36,979 nucleotides of DNA, from the NCBI GenBank assembly GCA_035691485.1, contig DASSIZ010000054.1, positions 1-36,979 of the forward strand, in the 5' to 3' direction. The DNA is from Terriglobales bacterium (GTDB lineage: Bacteria; Acidobacteriota; Terriglobia; Terriglobales; Acidobacteriaceae). Of the stretch, positions 23,762-32,399 are shown one piece after another. The notes under the pieces were generated by a model, which was not told the DNA's origin, did no database searches, and saw only the letters and a program-made list of their open reading frames with translations. The first letter of the stretch is position 1; each line of letters begins with the position of its first letter. Position numbers and translations under genes: made by a program.

Positions 23762-24247
23762 ATGTTGGGCTATCTGCGTGAAATGTTTCAGTACGACGAC
23801 TGGGCAAATCATGAAACGCTGCACTCGCTGCAGGAGATGGAACATCCGCCGGAGCGAGCCCGGAAGATCATGGCGCACATCGTGGCCGCGGAACTGCTGT
23901 GGATGGCGCGATTGCAGCAGGGGACGCAGAAAACCCCGGTGTGGCCGGAATTCGGGCTCGACGATTGCGAGCGGCAATTAGTCGAGCTGCGGCAGGGGTG
24001 GGAGCTTTACCTGGCGGGACTTGCGGATGGCGACCTGGACCGCAAGATTGCCTATACGAATTCCAAGGGCGAGAAGTACAGCAATGCGGTACGCGACATC
24101 CTGATGCACGTCGTGATGCACGGCACCTATCACCGCGGACAGATCGCAGCGGCGGTGCGCGATCGCGCCGGCGAACCAGCGTACACGGATTTCATCGAGG
24201 CGGTACGCAAGGGAAAGCTGAGTGCAGTTGTGAGTTCTGAGTTGTGA
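23762..24247 (+). CDS. DinB-family (DinB/YfiT-like) putative metal-dependent protein
   Basis: A 161-residue four-helix-bundle-type protein. It begins MLGYLREMFQYDDWANHETL, typical of the family (YNxWAN pattern), and has histidines placed as metal ligands: His39 in AHIVAAE, and His120 and His124 in MHGTYHRGQIA. Family members bind a divalent metal; some are thiol-dependent transferases, but most are uncharacterised. The ATG at 23762 is chosen over 23747 because GGAG lies eight bases before it. It converges on clpB after a 150-bp gap. Confidence 0.9.
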   Translation: MLGYLREMFQYDDWANHETLHSLQEMEHPPERARKIMAHIVAAELLWMARLQQGTQKTPVWPEFGLDDCERQLVELRQGWELYLAGLADGDLDRKIAYTNSKGEKYSNAVRDILMHVVMHGTYHRGQIAAAVRDRAGEPAYTDFIEAVRKGKLSAVVSSEL

Positions 24248-24399
24248 GTAGTGACACGGCGGGCCGGGGACGAGGGCGTCCGCGGTGTTTGGGGCCGGGG
24301 CTTATGAAGCTTCGGCAAAGGGCCGGCGCCTATGGGCTTCACGCACACGCGAGTGCGCCTGTGCCACAACGCCGGTTCTACAACGCGGTGCCACACGAT

Positions 24400-27033
24400 C
24401 TATTTGCGAGCGGGCGCCGGCTCGCCGACCCGGTGCGAGACCTTGAAGGTCATCTGCCGGCGGGTGAGGTCGGCGTCCACAATGACGTGGTCGCCGTGCA
24501 GCACTTCCCCGTCGAGGATCTTCAACGCCAGCGGGTCCTGGATAAGACGCTGGATGGCGCGTTTCAGCGGACGCGCGCCGTACTGCACGTCGTAACCTTC
24601 GTTGAAGACCAATTCCTTGGCCGAGTCGGTGAGCTCGATGGAAATCTTGCGCTCCGCCAACAGGCGGCGCAGCGATTCCAGTTGCAGCTCGACGATGCGC
24701 GTCAATTGTTCCTTGCCGAGCGGGTTGAAGATGATGATGTCGTCCACGCGGTTCAGGAACTCGGGCTTGAAGCTGGCCTGCACCACCTGCATGACCTGCT
24801 GGCGGGCGCGCTCAAAGGCCGCGGGCGTGGCCAGGTTCTCGGGCGTGAGGTAGGAGGCGCCGAGGTTCGAGGTCATGATGATGATGGTGTTGCGGAAGTC
24901 GACCACGCGGCCCTTGCCGTCGGTGAGACGCCCGTCGTCCATGATCTGCAGCAGGACGTTAAAGACGTCGGGATGCGCTTTTTCGATTTCGTCGAACAAG
25001 ATGACCGCGTAGGGGCGGCGACGAATGGCTTCGGTGAGCTGGCCGCCCTCTTCGTAGCCAACGTAGCCTGGAGGCGCGCCGATTAAGCGGGCGACGGCGT
25101 GGCGCTCCATGTATTCCGACATGTCGATGCGCACCATGTTCTTCTCGTCGTCGAACAAGAATTCGGCAAGCGCGCGGGCAAGCTCGGTTTTGCCGACGCC
25201 GGTGGGCCCGAGAAAGATGAATGAGCCGATCGGGCGGCGAGGATCGCTGAGGCCGGCGCGGGAGCGGCGAATCGCGTTGGCAACGCGCTCCAGCGCCTGG
25301 TCCTGGCCGACAACGCGCTGGCGCAGCCGGCTCTCCATGTCCACCAGCTTCTTGACCTCGCCCTCCAGCATCTTGCTGACCGGAATGCCGGTCCACTTGC
25401 TGACGATGCGGGCGACATCCTCCTCGTCGACTTCTTCCTTGAGCATGCGCGAGGACTTGCCGTCGGACTGCGCGTTGAGCTTGTCGAGCTCGGCCTGGAC
25501 CTGCGGCAGCTCACCGTAGTGGATTTGCGAGGCGCGGGTGTAGTCGCCCTTGCGAGTGGCAGTCTGCTCCTCGAGCTTGAGCTGTTCGATTTTTTCCTTG
25601 AGCTCGCGGATGCGGTTGATGGCGGCCTTCTCCTGCTGCCAAAGGGCCTTCAGGCGATTGGACTGTTCGCGCAGGTTGGCCAGCTCTTTTTCGACGATGG
25701 CGAGGCGCTCGCGGGAGTTGGGGTCCTCTTCCCTCTTCAAAGCCTGGCGTTCGATTTCGAGCTGGGTGGCGCGGCGCTCCAGCTGGTCGATTTCCGTGGG
25801 CATGGAATCGATCTGGATACGAAGCGAGGAAGCCGCTTCGTCAATCAGGTCGATGGCCTTGTCCGGCAGGAAACGATCGGTGATGTAGCGGTGGGAGAGA
25901 GTGGCGGCGGCGACAATGGCGGAGTCTTTGATGCGGACGCCGTGATGAACCTCGTAGCGTTCCTTCAGTCCGCGCAGGATGGCGATGGTGTCTTCGACCG
26001 TGGGCTCGCCGACCAAGACGGGCTGGAAGCGACGCTCGAGCGCGGCGTCCTTCTCGATGTACTTGCGGTATTCGTTCAGGGTAGTGGCGCCGATGGCACG
26101 CAGCTCGCCCCGCGCCAGCGCAGGCTTGAGCATGTTGCTGGCGTCGATGGCGCCTTCGGCCGCGCCGGCGCCGACCAAGGTATGCAGCTCGTCGATAAAG
26201 AGAATGATCTTCCCTTCCGATTCCTCGATTTCCTTGAGCACAGCCTTGAGACGGTCTTCGAACTCGCCACGGTACTTGGCGCCGGCCAGCATGGCGCCGA
26301 GGTCGAGGCCGACGACGCGCTTATTCTTCAGGATTTCAGGAACGTCGCCGGAGACGATACGCTGGGCCAGACCTTCGACAATGGCAGTCTTCCCTACGCC
26401 AGGTTCGCCGATCAAAACCGGGTTGTTCTTGGTGCGACGCGAGAGGACCTGGACGACACGGCGGATTTCCTCGTCGCGGCCGATGACGGGATCGAGTTTG
26501 CCGCGGCGGGCAAGCTCGGTGAGGTCCTTGGCATAGCGTTCCAGAGCCTGATATTTCGCTTCCGGATTCTGGTCGGTGACACGCTGGTTGCCGCGCACGG
26601 CGGTCAGCGCCTTGAGCACGGCATCGTGGGTGGCGCCATGACGAGCAAGCAGGTCATGCGCCGGTTCGCCGCGCTGGTCGGTCATGGCCAGCAAGAGATG
26701 TTCGGTGGAAACGTACTCGTCCTTGAAGTTGTCGGCTTCTTTGAAGGACTTGTCGAGCAGGCGCTGCGTAGTGTTGGCCAAGCCGGGTTGAGCCGAGGCA
26801 CCGGAGACGCGGGGCAGGTCCTCGAGAACCTGGTTGGCCTGGGTGAGGATGGCCTGCGGGCCTACGCCGACTTTTTCGAGCACAGGCGCAACGATGCCCT
26901 CGCGATCTTCCAGCAGGGCGACCAGCAGGTGCATGGGCAGCAGTTCGGGATTGCCGCGCTCAGAGGCGACTTCCATGGCGCGCTGAACCGCTTCCTGCGC
27001 CTTGACTGTCAGTTTGTCCCAGCGAATTGCCAT
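24400..27033 (-). CDS. clpB: ATP-dependent chaperone ClpB
   Basis: Hexameric AAA+ disaggregase that, with the DnaK system, extracts proteins from aggregates. The 877-residue product is full length. It shows the N-terminal Clp repeat domain (about 1-145), the first AAA domain with Walker [13 protein letters not shown] (209-220) and Walker [11 protein letters not shown], the coiled-coil middle domain (about 400-525, with many Glu, Lys and Arg), the second AAA domain with Walker [12 protein letters not shown] (about 610) and Walker [13 protein letters not shown], and the C-terminal domain ([21 protein letters not shown]). The middle domain distinguishes ClpB from ClpA and ClpC. It follows hsp20 on the same strand, separated by a hairpin. 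Confidence 0.98.
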   Translation of the reverse strand: MAIRWDKLTVKAQEAVQRAMEVASERGNPELLPMHLLVALLEDREGIVAPVLEKVGVGPQAILTQANQVLEDLPRVSGASAQPGLANTTQRLLDKSFKEADNFKDEYVSTEHLLLAMTDQRGEPAHDLLARHGATHDAVLKALTAVRGNQRVTDQNPEAKYQALERYAKDLTELARRGKLDPVIGRDEEIRRVVQVLSRRTKNNPVLIGEPGVGKTAIVEGLAQRIVSGDVPEILKNKRVVGLDLGAMLAGAKYRGEFEDRLKAVLKEIEESEGKIILFIDELHTLVGAGAAEGAIDASNMLKPALARGELRAIGATTLNEYRKYIEKDAALERRFQPVLVGEPTVEDTIAILRGLKERYEVHHGVRIKDSAIVAAATLSHRYITDRFLPDKAIDLIDEAASSLRIQIDSMPTEIDQLERRATQLEIERQALKREEDPNSRERLAIVEKELANLREQSNRLKALWQQEKAAINRIRELKEKIEQLKLEEQTATRKGDYTRASQIHYGELPQVQAELDKLNAQSDGKSSRMLKEEVDEEDVARIVSKWTGIPVSKMLEGEVKKLVDMESRLRQRVVGQDQALERVANAIRRSRAGLSDPRRPIGSFIFLGPTGVGKTELARALAEFLFDDEKNMVRIDMSEYMERHAVARLIGAPPGYVGYEEGGQLTEAIRRRPYAVILFDEIEKAHPDVFNVLLQIMDDGRLTDGKGRVVDFRNTIIIMTSNLGASYLTPENLATPAAFERARQQVMQVVQASFKPEFLNRVDDIIIFNPLGKEQLTRIVELQLESLRRLLAERKISIELTDSAKELVFNEGYDVQYGARPLKRAIQRLIQDPLALKILDGEVLHGDHVIVDADLTRRQMTFKVSHRVGEPAPARK

Positions 27034-27126
27034 ATGTCAGCTCTCAGTTTTCCAGCCGTTACCCAGTAACCGGGCGGCGATACTCCAATAAGATTCCAAT
27101 TCCGGGTTGTTCAATGACAAAATTCA

Positions 27127-27147
27127 GGGGAGACGCGCCGTCTCCCC
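27127..27147 (-). terminator. Hairpin downstream of hsp20
   Basis: A perfect 9-bp stem (GGGGAGACG/CGTCTCCCC) with a three-base loop lies between hsp20 and clpB. On the minus strand it is followed by TGAATTTTG, a weak T-rich run. It may be a partial terminator that reduces clpB relative to hsp20, or an mRNA 3' stabiliser. Confidence 0.6.
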
Positions 27148-27187
27148 CTTTCGTAGTAGCTTCGGCTCCATCCCATGTCGGACAGCG

Positions 27188-27682
27188 TTATGCTGCCTTG
27201 CCCTTGCCGGCCTCGATGGTCTTGTGCGAGCCCTGGCCGACGTTGACCTTGATCTGCTTGGGCTTGGCTTCGGCCTTCTTGGCGAGCTTGATCTTGAGCA
27301 CGCCATTGTCGTAGTCGGCGGTCACGCTATCCGATTCCACCGTGTTCGGCAGGGTGAAGGCACGGTAGAAACTGCCATAGCGACGCTCGACACGATGGAA
27401 GTTTTCTTCTTTTTCCTCCGTCTCGAACTTGCGCTCGCCGCGCACGGTCAGGGTGTTGTTCTCCACACGGACGTCGATATCCTTCTGGTCGATGCCCGGA
27501 ACCTCGATCTTGAGGGTGATGTGGTGCTCGTCCTCGTAAATGTCTACGGGGGGAACGAAGGCGGTCGTGGTCAGGCCTTCTTCGCCGGCCGGACCCTGGC
27601 CGAAGGAGTCCTGGAAAAGACGGTTCATGCGGTTGGTGATCAGATTCAGCTCCTGGAACGGATCCCAACGGGTGATAGCCAT
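27188..27682 (-). CDS. Small heat-shock protein (Hsp20 / alpha-crystallin family)
   Basis: A 164-residue holdase chaperone that binds unfolding proteins without ATP. The N-terminus MAITRWDPFQELNLITNRMN is typical of bacterial class A proteins. The alpha-crystallin domain (about 45-140) contains VDIYEDEHHITLKIEVPG, GERKFE and a GSFYRAFTLP segment, and ends in ADYDNGVLKIKLAKK. The C-terminal IxI/V motif is IKV in PKQIKVNV. The start at 27682 is favoured by GAGGAGG eight bases upstream; the longer frame to 27730 is rejected. A strong promoter with a bracketing inverted repeat lies upstream. It precedes clpB, a sensible partner in aggregate handling. Confidence 0.96.
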   Translation of the reverse strand: MAITRWDPFQELNLITNRMNRLFQDSFGQGPAGEEGLTTTAFVPPVDIYEDEHHITLKIEVPGIDQKDIDVRVENNTLTVRGERKFETEEKEENFHRVERRYGSFYRAFTLPNTVESDSVTADYDNGVLKIKLAKKAEAKPKQIKVNVGQGSHKTIEAGKGKAA

Positions 27683-27748
27683 AGCAAGCTCCTCCTCAAT
27701 TTCTGGTGGTTTAACTCGCCTCAAGCGCAAGGGCTTGGCGGCTTTATC

Positions 27749-27800
27749 AATACTTGACAGTTGCAGATAATAAAATCTTAGTGTGTTACTGTCAAGTATT
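27749..27800. promoter_or_regulatory. 13-bp perfect inverted repeat bracketing the hsp20 promoter
   Basis: AATACTTGACAGT (27749-27761) and ACTGTCAAGTATT (27788-27800) are perfect inverted copies separated by 26 bp. On the minus strand one arm contains the -35 hexamer and the other covers the expected transcription start. Each arm is itself a partial dyad (ACT-GTCA-AGT). The layout fits an operator pair for a repressor controlling hsp20. It matches neither CIRCE (TTAGCACTC-N9-GAGTGCTAA) nor the HspR HAIR sequence (CTTGAGT-N7-ACTCAAG) exactly, although CTTGA is shared with HAIR. Confidence 0.75.
27767..27795 (-). promoter_or_regulatory. Strong sigma70-type promoter of hsp20
   Basis: On the minus strand TTGACA (27795-27790) and TATTAT (27772-27767) are separated by exactly 17 bp, a perfect -35 and a 5/6 -10. 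Transcription would begin near 27760, giving a leader of about 78 nt before the ATG at 27682. The region is AT-rich compared with its surroundings. Confidence 0.8.
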
Positions 27801-28349
27801 TCTTGCGATTTATTTTCAGTCGCTTAGCCTAAACATCGGCCTCGGAGAACGGCAGAAAGCCAGCGAAAAAGACGATGTCGCGGAGGTTTTTTGTTTCGGA
27901 GGCCTTAAAACGACTAGATGCCAAGGGCCGAAGTTGGGTGTCCGAGGAAGAAATAAAACTGTGGAGGAAATCTGGTCAAGGAGAGGCGCTGCGGTGCGGG
28001 CGGTGCGCACCCTCGCTCAGGATGACATTTAAGTGCGACTCGGGCTGACGCCCTCACGGAACGGCGTGTCGGCCCTGAAGGGGCTCGGGAGATTTGTTTG
28101 GACGCCCTACCCACGGCTGACGCCGTGGGCTGAAATTGTGCCGGCCTCGCTTCGCTCGGACTGGTTCTGACTTCGCTCAAGATGAGAGATTTGTTTGGAC
28201 ACCCTACCCACGGCTGACGCCGTGGGCTGGAATTGTGCCGGCCTCGCTACGCTCGGGCTGAGGATTTGCGTCCTTAAAATCGCGAACCCTCGACATGCGG
28301 GATTCCTTTAAGCAAACATAAATTCGGAGCTATGCCCTGACGACCCGGC
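27801..28349. other. Gene-free stretch upstream of hsp20 containing a repeat pair
   Basis: No credible gene is seen between the hsp20 regulatory region and the DUF3108 stop codon. The first 285 bp show no clear structure apart from AT-rich sequence next to the promoter. The remainder carries the 71-bp direct repeat pair annotated separately and fragments such as GGGCTGACGCCC-type palindromes near 28040. Short open frames here have no ribosome-binding sites. Confidence 0.5.
28089..28256. repeat. Two 71-bp direct repeats with an internal hairpin
   Basis: Copies at 28089-28159 and 28186-28256 lie 97 bp apart and differ at about three positions. Each contains CCCACGGC-TGAC-GCCGTGGG, a perfect 8-bp hairpin, followed by GGCCTCGCTNCGCTCGG. 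They share the CCCTACCC core and general design with the 132-bp repeats at 8.8-9.1 kb, and appear to be a related interspersed palindromic family. No terminal inverted repeats or transposase accompany them. Confidence 0.82.
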
Positions 28350-29141
28350 CTATTTCTTCTCGATGCGGAGAAGCCGGAAGGTGAGTGTGCCCCACAGCAT
28401 GCGAGAGCGCATTTGAACCGGGATGCGGCGGGCATCGTCGGAATACCAGATCCAGACCTTGCCGCGATTCTTCATGGGGCCGCTGACGGCTTCAGGAGAG
28501 ACACGAATTGCGGCGAAGGTTCCGGCAGGAGTTTTGACGCTCTCGCGGGCCTCCACGTGGGCGCGGACGTCCACGGTATCGCCGCCGTCGTTGAGCGGGA
28601 AGATATAGGTGGCGTCAGGCGCGAGCGGCAGCGAGGCGAGATAGAAGAAGCCGGAAAATAAATCGGTAACGCAGCCGGGAATTTCGTGCTCAACGTGCTT
28701 GGGCTCGTGAGTCTTGAGGTTGGTTTCGTCGAGGATGCTGCGGCGGCGGAAGTAATTGAAGTTGATGAGTGTCTCGCGGGCGCGGAAGCCCTCCTCAGTG
28801 TGCTTGTTGAGCGCCTGCGAGCAGAAGGTGTGGCGATCGAAGGTGGACTGAAAACGATCGTGAACCGGATAGAGCAGCGCGACGACGCCGCTGGAATCGG
28901 CGGTGGTGCTGACACGCTGATTGCCGCCGGCCTCATCCATGGTGATGCGCGCTGTGCCGGCAGTCCAGAGGCGCCACTCGGCCTGATACACGTAGGTCTG
29001 GCCGTTCGGGAATACATAGTTGTCGGGCGCGGGGTGGATCTGGGCGATGGGGCCGATATTGGCGGGCTGCTGCCCAGATAGGGCGACCACCAGGATGGCG
29101 AACAGGAATGTGAGACCGGCCGCATGCAGGAGACGTTTCAT
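28350..29141 (-). CDS. Exported DUF3108 family protein
   Basis: A 263-residue protein with a signal peptide (MKRLLHAAGLTFLFAILVVA, then LSGQQ). The body fits DUF3108: a long beta-rich domain with YVYQAEWRLWTAGTARITM near the start, YFRRRSILDE in the middle, and the late pattern VWIWYSDDARRIPVQMRSRM, then LWGTLTFRLL, of periplasmic lipocalin-like folds. The function is unknown. The ATG at 29141 is preferred to a TTG six bases upstream; neither has a strong ribosome-binding site. The preceding gene ends only 12 bp upstream, so it is the last gene of the LPS operon, and a role in the envelope is a reasonable inference. Confidence 0.87.
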   Translation of the reverse strand: MKRLLHAAGLTFLFAILVVALSGQQPANIGPIAQIHPAPDNYVFPNGQTYVYQAEWRLWTAGTARITMDEAGGNQRVSTTADSSGVVALLYPVHDRFQSTFDRHTFCSQALNKHTEEGFRARETLINFNYFRRRSILDETNLKTHEPKHVEHEIPGCVTDLFSGFFYLASLPLAPDATYIFPLNDGGDTVDVRAHVEARESVKTPAGTFAAIRVSPEAVSGPMKNRGKVWIWYSDDARRIPVQMRSRMLWGTLTFRLLRIEKK

Positions 29142-29153
29142 CAGCAAAAAGGG

Positions 29154-29690
29154 TTAGCCCCGAAACAGCTTGACGACCAGAGCAGCGATCATGACCGCCG
29201 TACCGATTAAAGCATTGTACTCGCGGTGCTGGAAATAGCGGTCGCGGGAAAACGAGCCCGAAGTGGCAGTGCGAAGTCCGAAACGAGGCCACAGGCGCGG
29301 AACCTCGCGCGCGTAGGCGTCGAATGCGGGGAAGCGGGAGCGCAGGAAATCCTCCTCGGACAGGATGACCGGGATGTAGACGGCGACGAAGAAGGCGATC
29401 AGCACGATGACGATGAGCAGGCTGAGCGCGGCGACCGCGAAGCCCACGGCGATCACGATGGAGCCGAGGTAGAGCGGGTTGCGGGTGTAGGCGTATGGGC
29501 CGGAGGTAGTGAGTTCGGAGTTCTTGGTGATGTGTCCGGAGGCGACGGCGCGAATGAGGACGCCGACAAGCGCGATGGTGGCGCCGATTGCGATCGAGAG
29601 TGCGGTGGGGCGGGCAAGCCAGAGGTAAAGAACGGCGAAGGCGAAGCCGAGAGGAACGCGGATGCGTCGCGCGATCTGAGACCAGGTCAT
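29154..29690 (-). CDS. Isoprenylcysteine carboxyl methyltransferase-family membrane protein
   Basis: A 178-residue membrane protein with about four spans. The C-terminal half shows the ICMT/PEMT pattern: TSGPYAYTRNPLYLGSI (the SAM-binding RNPxYxG-type region), a double hydrophobic helix (LIVIVLIAFFVAVYIPV), then EEDFLRSRFPAFDAYAREVPRLWPR. Bacterial members probably methylate lipids or small molecules rather than prenylated proteins; the substrate is unknown. The ATG overlaps the heptosyltransferase stop as ATGA, so translation is coupled. A longer frame to 30131 is rejected because it runs inside the upstream gene. Its place in an LPS operon suggests an envelope lipid substrate. Confidence 0.88.
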   Translation of the reverse strand: MTWSQIARRIRVPLGFAFAVLYLWLARPTALSIAIGATIALVGVLIRAVASGHITKNSELTTSGPYAYTRNPLYLGSIVIAVGFAVAALSLLIVIVLIAFFVAVYIPVILSEEDFLRSRFPAFDAYAREVPRLWPRFGLRTATSGSFSRDRYFQHREYNALIGTAVMIAALVVKLFRG

Positions 29691-30787
29691 CGGCGGACCT
29701 CGGCGGGTTGCGCCAGCAGATGGCGAGCCGCGGCGATGACCTCGGCGGCTGAGATTTGGAGTAGGCCTGCCTCCGGTTCCTTGTGGTGCGAGCTGGTGGT
29801 GCGGCTGATGTCGGAGCGCAGAACGATGGAAGGGCTGCCGCAAGGGCCAGTGCGCGCGGGATCGGTGGGACCGAACAGAGCCACGACAGGAACGCCGAAA
29901 GCGGAGGCGAGGTGGACTGGTCCGGTGTCGCCGCCGATGCACAAACGCGCGCGGCGGCAGAGAGCAACGAGTTGGGGGAGCGGAGGGGAGAGGGCGATGG
30001 CAACGCCTTCGCTGGCGCGTGCGACGTCGCCGGCAAGCTGTTCTTCTCCAGGGCCGTGATTCACGATGGCGCGAAGCCCATGGCGGGCGAGGGCGCGCGC
30101 GACCTCGGCGTAACGGTCCGCGGGCCAGCACTTGGCGCCCCAGCCGGCGCCGGGATTTATCAATACGAAGCTGTGAAAGCCGTGGGCGCGGAGTTGTTCG
30201 TCCGCGGCGCGCTCGGCGGCGGGATCAAGCGGAAGAGGGAAGGACGGTTGTTTTTCCACGAATCGAGGCCGCGCGCCTGACAATCCTTCGGCAAGGGATA
30301 AGTTGCGCTCGACAACGTGCCGGCCGCGGGCGGGGACCTGGTGAGTGTAGAAGAGGGTCGCGGGTTTTTCGCGCGGCTGGGCGAAGCCGAGGCGTCGCGG
30401 CGCGCGGGAGAGCTGTGCCAGGATGGCGGACTTCCATGCGCCTTGAAAGTCGATGGCGACGTCGTAGCGCCGGGAGCGAAGTTGCTCGAGGGAATCGCGG
30501 ACCCCGCGCCAGGTTTCGTCCGACAGCAGAGCGGAGCGCCAGGCGAGCGTGTCGACGACGTGAACCACGTCAACCAGCGGTTTCTCGGGCGAACGTGGCG
30601 CAGCGATGGCAGACTCGGAAGAGAGTAGCGAGGTCCAGCGCTGCTCGACCGCCCAGCCGAAGACCGCGGCCGGGTAGATCCGGCGAAGAAAACAGACCGC
30701 GGGCAAAGTGTGAATGATGTCTCCCAGGGAACCGAGGCGCACGATGAGCAAGCGCGAAATTTCCGCCGGGGCCTCGGTTGGGCTCAC
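29687..30787 (-). CDS. Lipopolysaccharide heptosyltransferase (glycosyltransferase family 9)
   Basis: Transfers heptose from ADP-heptose to the LPS inner core. The 366-residue protein starts near ISRLLIVRLGSLGDIIHTLP, the N-terminal signature of WaaC/WaaF enzymes, and has VAIDFQGAWKSA, LINPGAGWGAKCWP in the middle, and CIGGDTGPVHLASAFGVPVV with ALFGPTDPARTGP in the donor-binding C-terminal domain. It resembles heptosyltransferase I (WaaC) more than WaaF in its start, but I would not fix the number. The GTG overlaps the stop of the adenylyltransferase gene (GTGA) and has AAGGAG five bases upstream. It lies directly after the genes that make its substrate. Confidence 0.93.
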   Translation of the reverse strand: MSPTEAPAEISRLLIVRLGSLGDIIHTLPAVCFLRRIYPAAVFGWAVEQRWTSLLSSESAIAAPRSPEKPLVDVVHVVDTLAWRSALLSDETWRGVRDSLEQLRSRRYDVAIDFQGAWKSAILAQLSRAPRRLGFAQPREKPATLFYTHQVPARGRHVVERNLSLAEGLSGARPRFVEKQPSFPLPLDPAAERAADEQLRAHGFHSFVLINPGAGWGAKCWPADRYAEVARALARHGLRAIVNHGPGEEQLAGDVARASEGVAIALSPPLPQLVALCRRARLCIGGDTGPVHLASAFGVPVVALFGPTDPARTGPCGSPSIVLRSDISRTTSSHHKEPEAGLLQISAAEVIAAARHLLAQPAEVRR

Positions 30788-31275
30788 GAAGGCTCCTTGC
30801 CAGCGATGCGGGAGATGAAGCTGGTGGCGGAGTGATCCTTGGGGTCTCCGACAATGGCAACGCGGCCGCCGCACTCGATGACGGTGTCGCGCTCGGGAAC
30901 ATTGTCGGCAGTATAGTCGGTGCCCTTGGCATGAATGTCGGGACGAATTTCCCGGACGAGAGCGCGGACATCAGGCTCGGGGAAGACGACCACGGCGTCA
31001 ACGTCAGCGAGCGCGGCAAGGATTTCAGCGCGCTCAACGGCGGGCATAAGGGGACGTCCAGCGCCTTTGAGGCCGCGGGCGGATTCGTCGGCATTGACGG
31101 CGACGATGAGCCTTCCGCCAAGTTGCCTGGCGGCGCGCAGGTAGCGGATGTGCCCGACGTGCAGGAGGTCGAAACAGCCGTTGGCGAGAATGATGCGTTC
31201 GCCCGCCCGGCGCCAGTCGTCAACCCGGCGGCGAAGTTGATCACGCGTCAGGATCTTAGAATCGGCTGCGTTCAT
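30784..31275 (-). CDS. rfaE2: D-glycero-beta-D-manno-heptose 1-phosphate adenylyltransferase
   Basis: Converts heptose 1-phosphate and ATP to ADP-heptose, the activated sugar for the LPS core. The 163-residue single-domain protein is the cytidylyltransferase-like half of HldE. It has the nucleotide-binding HxGH motif in NGCFDLLHVGHIRYL (His39, His42), and the family segments NADESARGLKG and AKGTDYTADNVPE. In E. coli this domain is fused to the kinase; here the two are separate genes, with the kinase ending 49 bp upstream. It overlaps the heptosyltransferase start. Confidence 0.95.
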   Translation of the reverse strand: MNAADSKILTRDQLRRRVDDWRRAGERIILANGCFDLLHVGHIRYLRAARQLGGRLIVAVNADESARGLKGAGRPLMPAVERAEILAALADVDAVVVFPEPDVRALVREIRPDIHAKGTDYTADNVPERDTVIECGGRVAIVGDPKDHSATSFISRIAGKEPS

Positions 31276-31324
31276 GAAAGGCTAGATCAAAATCAAATGC
31301 ACGCTTCTGTCCGACCATAATGCG

Positions 31325-32347
31325 TTACTGCTGTTCCGCAGCGTTCTGTACAGCGTTCAGCAGTTCTTCCCGGCTGACGGTAGCGGTGCCGCGTTTCATG
31401 ACGACGATGCCGCCGGCGAAATTGGCCAGGCGGGCGGCTTCGGCAGGCTCGGCCCCGGCAGCAAGCGCGGCGGTGTAGGCGGCGACCACGGTGTCACCGG
31501 CGCCCGTGACGTCGGCGACCTGGTCGCCGCCATGAATCGGAATTTCCAGCGGCGGGCGCTTGCGCGCGAAGCACACCATGCCGTCACGGCCACGGGTGAT
31601 GATCAGGGAATCCAGTTTCATGCGCTCCAGGATTCGCTTGCCGGCGGCGAGCAGGCGCGCAGAATCATTGCCGATGCGAAGGCCGAGGGCTTGCTCGACC
31701 TCCGGTTCGTTGGGGGTGGCAGAGGTCACGCCGGCGAAATCGAGCAGGCGATAGCGCGAGTCGAGCGTAACCGGGATGTCCTTCAGCACACCGCGGGAAC
31801 GAAGGTCCTTGAGCATTTGCGGGGTAGCGGCGCCGTACCCGTAGTCGGAAATGAGCAGCGCGTCGGAGGCGCTGAGAAAACGCCGCGCGGAAGCGACCAG
31901 GTCCTGCTGGTGGATGAATCCGAGTTCGCTTTCCGGCTCGCGATCGACGCGCACGACCTGCTGGCGCGCGGTGTGGGTCATGCCGGCGAGGATGCGCGTC
32001 TTGGTGACCGTGGTATAGCCCTTCAGGCGCAGGATGCCGGAGGTAGAGATGCGCTGCCGTCGAAAAGCGCGAAACAGAAGACGGCCGGGTTCGTCGTCGC
32101 CGACAACGCCGACGGGGAGCACGGTGACGCCCAGCGCGGCGAGATTGTAAACCGCGTTGCCACCGCCGCCGGGGACAACGGTGCGGTCGCGACGCTTGAG
32201 GATGAGCACCGGCGCCTCGCGCGAGACGCGGGAGATTTCACCGTAGATGAATTCGTCGGCGACCAGGTCGGCGATGACGGTGATGGTGAGGCGCGGAAAC
32301 GCCTCGATGATCTTGTGCAGCCGGTCGGGATGTTTCGTGGGCTTCAA
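31325..32347 (-). CDS. rfaE1: D-glycero-beta-D-manno-heptose-7-phosphate kinase
   Basis: PfkB-family sugar kinase that phosphorylates heptose 7-phosphate at C1 in ADP-heptose synthesis. The 340-residue protein has VIADLVADEFIYGE near the start, VVPGGGGNAVYNLAALG (substrate-binding), TKTRILAG, the family segment SATPNEPEVEQALG, and the catalytic motif DVTGAGDTVVAAY (base Asp near residue 284). This matches the kinase half of HldE. The start is a TTG, without a clear ribosome-binding site; in-frame ATG codons upstream are separated from it by a stop. lpxK ends 52 bp upstream. Confidence 0.94.
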   Translation of the reverse strand: MKPTKHPDRLHKIIEAFPRLTITVIADLVADEFIYGEISRVSREAPVLILKRRDRTVVPGGGGNAVYNLAALGVTVLPVGVVGDDEPGRLLFRAFRRQRISTSGILRLKGYTTVTKTRILAGMTHTARQQVVRVDREPESELGFIHQQDLVASARRFLSASDALLISDYGYGAATPQMLKDLRSRGVLKDIPVTLDSRYRLLDFAGVTSATPNEPEVEQALGLRIGNDSARLLAAGKRILERMKLDSLIITRGRDGMVCFARKRPPLEIPIHGGDQVADVTGAGDTVVAAYTAALAAGAEPAEAARLANFAGGIVVMKRGTATVSREELLNAVQNAAEQQ

Positions 32348-32399
32348 TTTCTACAGGAACGTATGCCGATTCGCGGCCGGGCGGCGAAGAGGCATTTTC

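Noticed and set aside
25519-27069. 516-codon open frame on the strand opposite clpB
   Set aside because: It is the mirror of a highly conserved clpB frame in GC-rich DNA; no recognisable domain, and the overlap with clpB would be almost complete.
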